A DNA stretch of 64,000 bases, from the NCBI RefSeq assembly GCF_007676705.1, contig NZ_VEBF01000002.1:1116001-1180000 (forward strand), read 5' to 3'. This DNA comes from Paenibacillus xylanexedens (GTDB lineage Bacteria; Bacillota; Bacilli; Paenibacillales; Paenibacillaceae). Made by a program: the position numbers and the translations under genes. The notes beneath the pieces were generated by a model. That model was not told where the DNA came from. It saw nothing but the letters and a program-made list of their open reading frames with translations, and did no database searches. This document shows, in pieces, positions 54,994-61,365 of this stretch (the first letter of the stretch is position 1; each line of letters starts with the position of its first letter).

Positions 54994-55309
54994 TGGTTAA
55001 TGTCACCCCGATTCCAAGCAGCACAACAGCGGCCAGTTTCTGCACCGTAATTTCTTCACCGAGCAAGAAATATCCATAGATTAAAGCAAACACGTAGCTG
55101 GCACACATCAGAGGATAAGCAACAGAGAGTTTTTCCAGAGCAAAAGCTTTGATCATTAGAATCGCTCCAAGTCCATAACATAGAAAACCAACACCAAGGT
55201 AAATCCACTCGGTTAGTCCCCATTTCCAGAACAATTGACCCGTCGCTGTCAGAAAAGCGGAGACGAGCATTAACCATTTACCTGTATGACGTGATTTTAT
55301 TTCCCCCAC
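54980..55309 (-). CDS. SMR/EamA-type half transporter, subunit 1 (ArnE-like)
   Basis: 109 residues, four helices (KWLMLVSAFLTATGQLFWKW, LEKLSVAYPLMCASYVFALI, QKLAAVVLLGIGVTLTSV). The AYPLMCASYVF segment is typical of SMR/EamA transporters. It overlaps the HAD gene end by 13 bases and the next half-transporter by 14, so translation is coupled throughout. Confidence 0.7.
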   Translation of the reverse strand: MGEIKSRHTGKWLMLVSAFLTATGQLFWKWGLTEWIYLGVGFLCYGLGAILMIKAFALEKLSVAYPLMCASYVFALIYGYFLLGEEITVQKLAAVVLLGIGVTLTSVDR

Positions 55310-55929
55310 GTTAATGCCTCCATGTCCGGAACACGCTTGTTAATAAAGTATCGCTGACTCACAAGCTCCATGACCGGAAGGTCGGATAAGGAGTCCGAGT
55401 AGGAACATGACTGATCATAGTCAATTACCATGTTCTTCTCACTCAGATAAGCCTGAATGCGGCGCACCTTCTCTTCCCCTTTGCAATTACTGCCTTCAAT
55501 TCTGCACGTGTAACCATTCGCATGACGGACGAGTTCAGTCCCAATTACATGATCCACCCAGGGAAAGTTTTTAAAATATTTCATATAGGCATGCGGAGAC
55601 GCGGTGACCAGCAAGACATGATAGCCTGCTTCCTTGCGATGCTGCATCTCCACACTGGCCTCAGCAAAAATGGACGTACGCAAGCGAGTATCAAAGAAAT
55701 GCTCCAGATCTTTCTCAGACATGCGCTCAATTTCTTGAAAATAGGAACGCTTGACTTCTTCAACCGTCATGAATCCCGCCTTGAATAACACGGTATGTAA
55801 TGCAATGACAGGCAATCTCCATACCTGCCAAGGGTAACGCCGAACACCATAATGCACAAATTGAAACATGGAATCACTACGTATAATCGTTTTATCAATA
55901 TCAAAGATCGCGACTTTCGTGCTTTTCAC
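55297..55929 (-). CDS. HAD-superfamily IB phosphatase
   Basis: 210 residues. Motif I is VAIFDIDKTII with both catalytic aspartates, motif II VTASPHAY, motif IV YSDSLSDLPVM; the cap is small and helical. HAD-IB enzymes (SerB-like) dephosphorylate small or lipid-linked substrates. Start GTG 55929 behind GAGGGGGATCAGG, 18 bases after ubiA. It probably removes the 5-phosphate from a polyprenyl-phosphate-phosphoribose made by the upstream enzyme (inference from context). Confidence 0.8.
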   Translation of the reverse strand: MKSTKVAIFDIDKTIIRSDSMFQFVHYGVRRYPWQVWRLPVIALHTVLFKAGFMTVEEVKRSYFQEIERMSEKDLEHFFDTRLRTSIFAEASVEMQHRKEAGYHVLLVTASPHAYMKYFKNFPWVDHVIGTELVRHANGYTCRIEGSNCKGEEKVRRIQAYLSEKNMVIDYDQSCSYSDSLSDLPVMELVSQRYFINKRVPDMEALTWGK

Positions 55930-55947
55930 CCTGATCCCCCTCAGCCT

Positions 55948-56862
55948 TTATTCAAAGATAGTAAAGATTGTAACAACACTTATCACATACAAAATAACCG
56001 TAATTAATATGGGCTTGTCCTCAAACAGCACACGATCAGGCGAGCCCCCCTGGTTTTTCATATGGATTAGATACAAGTAACGGAACATGCCGTAAATGAC
56101 CAGCGGAATTGTCCACATCAGATGAATGGTTCGATCTGAAGTGAATGTGAACAGGGAGTAGCTGATAATCGTAGCTGTCGTCACAATCGTATTAAATTGG
56201 TCCAACAAGGTAATGGAATAGTTATCCAAAACTTTACGATGTGATCCTGTGTTCCCTGCAAGCAAGGTAAGTTCATTTCTCCGTTTGCCAATGGCCAGAA
56301 ATAACGACAGCAGCATTGTACAGATCAAAAACCATGGTGTGAAAGGTACATGAATCAGTACACCACCGGCAATAGCACGAAGTACAAAACCCGCTGCAAT
56401 AGTCATCATATCCAAGATAACGAGATGCTTCAGCACAAAGGAGTATGACACATTCAACAGGAAATAGACGATACATAATACCCCAAATAGCGGGTTCATT
56501 ACGAAGGCTGTTCCTACGGAAAGGATTAACAGGATAGTGCCGAACAATAACGCATGAGCCGGATTCACCTGACCCGAAGCAATGGGACGATACTTTTTCA
56601 CTGGATGCTGCTGATCCCTGTCCCGATCCACAAAGTCATTCAAAATATAAACACAGCCTGCAACGAGGCTAAATAGAATAAAGCCAAGCAACGTCGCAAG
56701 AATGGTTTCCGTCCGAATCTCTTCAAAAGAGAAAAGTAACGCAGCAAATAACAGCAGATTTTTAGTCCACTGTTTGGGTCTTAACAATCTGATTAATCCT
56801 GAAATTGTACTTCCATTTTCTGTAGTCGGTGAAGACACGGTACTCGTTCGTGATGATAACAA
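55948..56862 (-). CDS. UbiA-family prenyltransferase, DPPR-synthase-like
   Basis: 304 residues, TTG start at 56862 after AAGGGAG. Eight to nine hydrophobic helices. The first Asp-rich motif is NDFVDRDRDQQHPVKKYRPI, longer and more basic than in quinone-pathway UbiA, as in decaprenyl-phosphate phosphoribosyltransferases that join PRPP to polyprenyl phosphate. PKQWTKNLLLFAALLF at the start is also typical of that group. The substrate assignment is by motif and neighbours, not by experiment. Confidence 0.78.
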   Translation of the reverse strand: MLSSRTSTVSSPTTENGSTISGLIRLLRPKQWTKNLLLFAALLFSFEEIRTETILATLLGFILFSLVAGCVYILNDFVDRDRDQQHPVKKYRPIASGQVNPAHALLFGTILLILSVGTAFVMNPLFGVLCIVYFLLNVSYSFVLKHLVILDMMTIAAGFVLRAIAGGVLIHVPFTPWFLICTMLLSLFLAIGKRRNELTLLAGNTGSHRKVLDNYSITLLDQFNTIVTTATIISYSLFTFTSDRTIHLMWTIPLVIYGMFRYLYLIHMKNQGGSPDRVLFEDKPILITVILYVISVVTIFTIFE

Positions 56863-56919
56863 TTGTAATAACTCCCTTCAAAAACAACTTCTGTATATAA
56901 CAAATAACGTAAAGATCTA

Positions 56920-56948
56920 ATCATATGTTGCTTGTATAATTTTGTAAA
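56920..56948 (-). promoter_or_regulatory. Promoter of the UbiA-HAD-SMR-GT operon
   Basis: Minus strand TTTACA (56943-56948), 17-base spacer, TATGAT (56920-56925), about 60 bases before the ubiA start. Confidence 0.6.
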
Positions 56949-56980
56949 GGGAGTAAATGAAAAAAATCTAATATGGACAT

Positions 56981-57007
56981 AAAAAAGAGACCGTTTCCGG
57001 TCTCTTC
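56981..57007 (-). terminator. Intrinsic terminator after dapL
   Basis: Minus strand AGAGACCG-GAAA-CGGTCTCT followed by TTTTTATG. Confidence 0.85.
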
Positions 57008-57041
57008 GTTTTGTACGTAATGAAGCTATAGGGTGCTGCAA

Positions 57042-58295
57042 TTAAAATTCGAATTGTACGTCGCTCAGACGACGCTTGATCTCAGCGATAACACGTTTCT
57101 CTTCCTCTTCACCTTTAGCTTCAAAGGTAACGGAGAAACGAACAAAGTTACCCGCATCATCCCAAGGTACGGACGAGATCAGTTTCTCACGGATCAGGAA
57201 TTGGGAGAAATCTTCGCCCGATTCGAAGCGACGTCCGCCAACCACACCTTTTGGTGCTTCAACATACAGGAAGAAGGAACCTTTAGGTTTTTCAGCCTGG
57301 AAGCCCAGTTCATTCAGTGCGGCAACGAGCATGTCGTGACGACGGGAATATTTCTCTGCAATTTTTTCCGTGATCTCAGGGTGATTCAAACCATATGCAG
57401 CAGCTTTCTGAATCGCGATGAACTGACCGGAGTCGTTGTTGTCCTTCACGTCGCTGAATGCTTTGACTACAAGCGGATTACCCGCTACGAAGCCAATTCT
57501 CCAACCCGTCATATTGTAGGACTTGGACAGAGAGTGCAGCTCAACGCCAACATCCTTCGCACCAGGTACCGACAGGAAGCTGAATGGTTTTTTGCCATCG
57601 TACGTCAATGCTGCATACGGAGCATCATGGACAACGACTACGTTGTATTTCTTCGCCCACTCCACTACTTCAGTGAAGAACTCTACTGTCGCACTTGCGC
57701 CAGTTGGATTGTTCGGATAGTTCAAGTAGAGCAACTTCGCACGTTTTGCGATGTCTTCCGGAATAGCCTTCAAATCAGGCAAGAAGTTGTTCTCCTTCGT
57801 CAATTGAATGTTGAACACTTCTCCGCCCAGATACTTTGTATGTGTGCCCATAACGGGGTAACCTGGAACGGTCATGATCGTCACATCACCTGGATTGATG
57901 AAGCATGAAGGCATCATCGCCAAAGCCGGTTTGGAACCAATGGAGTGCACGATTTCAGTATCTGCATCGATACCTTCTACGTTGAATACGTTTTTCAGGT
58001 AAGAAGCAGCAGCAGCTTTGAATTCAGGAATACCATTATCGGCATAACCACGGTTCTCAGGTCTGGAAGCTTCTTCTGCAAGTGCAGCGACAATGCCTGC
58101 ATCAGCCATCTCGTCTGGTTCACCTACACCAAGGTCAATCAGTTCCACATCGGGAAAATCTTTTTTGGCCGAAGCTTTGGCGCGTTTGATTTTCTCGAAT
58201 TTATAAATGTTCGTGTCTTTACCATAGTTGGAGCCACCGATACGGTCGGCAAAATTAGTCTGAATGTAAGTTTCTTGATATTTATCGATACTCAT
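57042..58295 (-). CDS. dapL: LL-diaminopimelate aminotransferase (PLP-dependent)
   Basis: 417 residues from ATG 58295; an ATG 12 bases further upstream touches GAGGAG and is less well spaced. Fold type I aminotransferase: YADNGIPEFKAA, YLNYPNNPTGA, HDAPYAALTYDG, and LHSLSKSYNMTGWRIGF with the PLP lysine. This class converts tetrahydrodipicolinate directly to LL-diaminopimelate for lysine and peptidoglycan. Other PLP aminotransferases of similar sequence exist, so the substrate is probable. Monocistronic. Confidence 0.85.
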   Translation of the reverse strand: MSIDKYQETYIQTNFADRIGGSNYGKDTNIYKFEKIKRAKASAKKDFPDVELIDLGVGEPDEMADAGIVAALAEEASRPENRGYADNGIPEFKAAAASYLKNVFNVEGIDADTEIVHSIGSKPALAMMPSCFINPGDVTIMTVPGYPVMGTHTKYLGGEVFNIQLTKENNFLPDLKAIPEDIAKRAKLLYLNYPNNPTGASATVEFFTEVVEWAKKYNVVVVHDAPYAALTYDGKKPFSFLSVPGAKDVGVELHSLSKSYNMTGWRIGFVAGNPLVVKAFSDVKDNNDSGQFIAIQKAAAYGLNHPEITEKIAEKYSRRHDMLVAALNELGFQAEKPKGSFFLYVEAPKGVVGGRRFESGEDFSQFLIREKLISSVPWDDAGNFVRFSVTFEAKGEEEEKRVIAEIKRRLSDVQFEF

Positions 58296-58405
58296 AACGT
58301 TGTTCATCTCCTCATTTGACGCAAATTTCTACACTTAAATATGAAGGATTTGCGTATTCAAAGCCATGGACAAAGTATCTGAACATTTGTACTTTCTTGG
58401 AGCTG

Positions 58406-59368
58406 TTAACGACTGCGCAGTGAAGCAAGTACGTCTTCCATATCCTGTGGAAGCGGAGCTGTAAATTCAAGATATTCTCCCGTGGTCGGATGCACGAATC
58501 CAAGAATGGCAGCATGAAGAGCCTGTCCTTGCATTTTAATTCCTTTATTCCGTCCATACGTGGGATCTCCGACAAGCGGATGACCAATAAACTTCATGTG
58601 AACCCGAATCTGGTGGGTACGCCCTGTCTCCAGTTTCAATTCCAGCAAGGTGTAATCATTGATCCGCTCCGTAACGGTAAAATGCGTAACCGCATGTTTA
58701 CTGTTGCGTTCGGTGACCGTATACATTTTGCGGTCATTGGTATCTCGTCCAATCGGAGCATCAATGGTTCCTTGGTCATGATTAAGATGACCATGAACGA
58801 GCGCGATATAACGTCTGTTCACCGTATGGTCCTTCAACTGAGCAGCCAGCGAGGCATGCGCACGGTCGTTCTTGGCAGCCATAATAAGACCCGACGTATC
58901 CTTATCAATGCGATGTACAATACCTGGGCGCAATTCCCCATTGATACCTGAAAGGTCTTTGCAGTGGTACATGAGCGCATTGACGAGCGTCCCAGACGTA
59001 TGCCCTGGTGCTGGATGCACCACAAGACCACGCTGTTTATTGATCACGATCAAGTCGCTGTCTTCATATACCACTTCCAGCGGAATATCTTCGGCAATGA
59101 TCTCAACGGAAGTTGGTTCAGGAATCTGTAGTTCAATCAGATCACCTTCGGATAACTTGGCATTGGCTTTGACTACAGCACCATTTACCGTAACGAACCC
59201 GTCTCCAATCCACAATTGAACTTGGGAACGAGATACGTTGTCCACAGCTTCCGTAATATATTTATCAATTCGTTCCTTCTTATGTTCAGCGGCAACGGTC
59301 CATTCCATACGCTCATTGCCATTCATTAGTTCTTCGTCGTTGATTTGTTCCTCATTCGGATTACTCAT
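58406..59368 (-). CDS. rluD: 23S rRNA pseudouridine synthase RluD-type
   Basis: 320 residues from ATG 59368 (GAAGGGAATGAACATC), overlapping the lspA stop. S4 RNA-binding domain (about 30-95, RIDKYITEAVDNVSRSQVQL), then the catalytic domain with LRPGIVHRIDKDTSG, whose Asp is the nucleophile. Makes pseudouridines in helix 69 of 23S rRNA in characterised relatives. The lspA-rluD pair is a common arrangement in Bacillota. Confidence 0.9.
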   Translation of the reverse strand: MSNPNEEQINDEELMNGNERMEWTVAAEHKKERIDKYITEAVDNVSRSQVQLWIGDGFVTVNGAVVKANAKLSEGDLIELQIPEPTSVEIIAEDIPLEVVYEDSDLIVINKQRGLVVHPAPGHTSGTLVNALMYHCKDLSGINGELRPGIVHRIDKDTSGLIMAAKNDRAHASLAAQLKDHTVNRRYIALVHGHLNHDQGTIDAPIGRDTNDRKMYTVTERNSKHAVTHFTVTERINDYTLLELKLETGRTHQIRVHMKFIGHPLVGDPTYGRNKGIKMQGQALHAAILGFVHPTTGEYLEFTAPLPQDMEDVLASLRSR

Positions 59369-59855
59369 GATGTTCATTCCCTTCAATCTTCGCGGCTGCT
59401 TTTTCGCGCCGTCCTTCAAGCAGCGTCTCCACAATGATCAACGCTACACCAATACAGATTGCCGAGTCGGCGATGTTGAAAATGGGAAACGTGTAACTTC
59501 CAAAGTTAAGCTGTACAAAATCCACAACTTCTCCGGTCAAAGCCCGGTCAAGGAAGTTGCCGATCGCTCCCCCCAGCACTAAACTAAGCGCCACAGGCAG
59601 CAATTTGTGCGGGGTATCTTTTACCTTTTGCAAATACCAAATCAAGGCAACGACTACAATCACCGTAACCACAATAAAGAACCAACGCTGGTCTTGCAGA
59701 ATGCCAAAAGCTGCACCTGAATTACGATGTGATGTGATGACAAAGAAATTGCCGATGACCGGAATTTCTTCTCTGAGTTCCATCCGGGTTGCAATCAGGA
59801 ACTTGGTTCCCTGATCCAATAAAAATACGATAAAAGCGAGGATATAATACACCAC
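59361..59855 (-). CDS. lspA: Lipoprotein signal peptidase
   Basis: 164 residues, GTG start at 59855. Four membrane helices; the conserved segments are NSGAAFG, AIGNFLDRALTGEVVDF and FPIFNIADSAICIG, carrying the two catalytic aspartates. It cleaves prolipoproteins before the lipidated Cys. Products of the nearby ABC operon are among its expected substrates. Confidence 0.95.
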   Translation of the reverse strand: MVYYILAFIVFLLDQGTKFLIATRMELREEIPVIGNFFVITSHRNSGAAFGILQDQRWFFIVVTVIVVVALIWYLQKVKDTPHKLLPVALSLVLGGAIGNFLDRALTGEVVDFVQLNFGSYTFPIFNIADSAICIGVALIIVETLLEGRREKAAAKIEGNEHHE

Positions 59856-60074
59856 GTTTGTTTGTCACTCCGTTCTTGTCTTTTCCAAACGATACCAGGC
59901 TTACGCCAGACTTGTTTATTGTAGCACAGCTGTTTGGAAATCGTCCACGACGCCCTGTGTTGCGATGCTCTTGGCAAAAACGATAACATTTCCCTTCTGT
60001 AATCCTGTCCTTAATGGTACATCCTACAATAGAGTCAAAAACCGGATTCCACACGGAATAGAAAGGGGAAAACC

Positions 60075-60812
60075 ATGTCGCATTTTACTACTGAACAGCT
60101 GCAATCTTTACGATCCCAATTGATGACCGATAAGCGCGATATTGAACATAGACTGTCGGAAAATGAACATTATGGCCTCGGAGACTCACTCAAGCTACAG
60201 ACGGGTGAACTGTCACCGATTGATAACCATCCTGGTGACATCGCTACGGAGGTCTATGAACGTGAGAAAGATATTTCCCTGCTGGAACACGATGAGTTCC
60301 AATTGGAGCGTATCGACTCGGCACTGCACTCCATCGAAGAAGGGCATTATGGTACGTGCGCAGTATGCCAGCAACCCATTCCATATGAACGTATGGAGGC
60401 TGTGCCCTACACCAAATATTGCAAAAAACATCAACCCGAAACGGTTGTCTCCGAAAACCGTCCTGTAGAGGAAGAGTTCCTCGCCCCGGCATTTGGTCGT
60501 ACAAGTCTGGACGAACGTGATGACCAAAACGGTTTCGATGGCGAGGATGCCTGGCAGATCGTTGAGAGCTGGGGCACATCGAACTCACCAGCCATGGCTG
60601 AAGGACGTGATATTGACAGCTATGATGTTATGGCCATTGAAGCCACAGATGAAGTGGAAGGCTGCGTTGAAGCGTACGAAAGCTTTGTGGCAACAGACAT
60701 CTATGGTCATGACGTATCCATCGTGCGCAATCGGCAATATCGCCAGTATCTGGAGAACCGTGAAGGCGAGGGCCTGTTAGAACCGGATATGGAGACGGAT
60801 GACTTGTATTAA
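60075..60812 (+). CDS. YteA-family TraR/DksA-type zinc-finger protein
   Basis: 245 residues, ATG behind AGAAAGGGGAAAACC. Coiled coil (about 5-90), then CAVCQQPIPYERMEAVPYTK with a C4-type zinc finger completed by YCKKH. The acidic C-terminal region (about 130-245) distinguishes the YteA type, associated with sporulation in Bacillales. Divergent from lspA. Confidence 0.85.
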   Translation: MSHFTTEQLQSLRSQLMTDKRDIEHRLSENEHYGLGDSLKLQTGELSPIDNHPGDIATEVYEREKDISLLEHDEFQLERIDSALHSIEEGHYGTCAVCQQPIPYERMEAVPYTKYCKKHQPETVVSENRPVEEEFLAPAFGRTSLDERDDQNGFDGEDAWQIVESWGTSNSPAMAEGRDIDSYDVMAIEATDEVEGCVEAYESFVATDIYGHDVSIVRNRQYRQYLENREGEGLLEPDMETDDLY

Positions 60813-60841
60813 TTGCACCTTAATATCAATCCCTACATGTC

Positions 60842-61201
60842 TTAGTAGGTATTCATATCGAGCTGGCGTTGGACAATGCGCACAATATCAGCGATGTAAT
60901 CCCCAACAATAGGAAGATTGAGCGCCCCAAGCAGCTGTAAAACATAAATGATCGTTGCTGCGAAAAAGGTGAACCCAATTGCGATCCCCACACCTCGTGC
61001 GGCTCCAGACAACAAGTTCAGTCCAATCAGCTTCCAGGGTCTGTTTAGCAATTCCGTGTATTGCGCAATTCGGGAACGCTCCAGTTCATTAGCCAGTCGG
61101 TTAGTCAAGGTATGTAACTCTTCAATTTTGTCATGTGAAGTCAGATCATCTGATGTCGATTGTGAAATGGATGCAGATTGCTTGTCATCATGTTCGCTCA
61201 T
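60842..61201 (-). CDS. DUF5665-like membrane protein
   Basis: 119 residues: polar N-terminus with coiled coil (about 22-50), then LNLLSGAARGVGIAIGFTFF and AATIIYVLQLLGALNLPIVG as two membrane helices, and an amphipathic tail. Matches the DUF5665 layout. Function unknown; start ATG 61201. Confidence 0.75.
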   Translation of the reverse strand: MSEHDDKQSASISQSTSDDLTSHDKIEELHTLTNRLANELERSRIAQYTELLNRPWKLIGLNLLSGAARGVGIAIGFTFFAATIIYVLQLLGALNLPIVGDYIADIVRIVQRQLDMNTY

Positions 61202-61264
61202 GTTTGCTCAGTTCCTTTGATCAATATAGATTGACTGTACAATAGAATCATTTCCTTTTTGCCT

Positions 61265-61316
61265 AAAAACCAAACGAGCCCAGATACAGGGAATATGTCC
61301 CTGCCTCTGCGGCTCG
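61265..61316 (-). terminator. Terminator of ileS
   Basis: Minus strand CGAGCC-AGA-CAGGGA/TCCCTG-TCT-GCTCG stem followed by TTTGGTTTTT. Confidence 0.8.
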
Positions 61317-61365
61317 TTAGTTTATGCTCTATATTTTGTCACTGTTGAATGGGACATGCTCCGAA

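Noticed and set aside
57033..57908. Rightward 291-codon frame opposite dapL
   Set aside because: Antisense shadow without start signal or domain.
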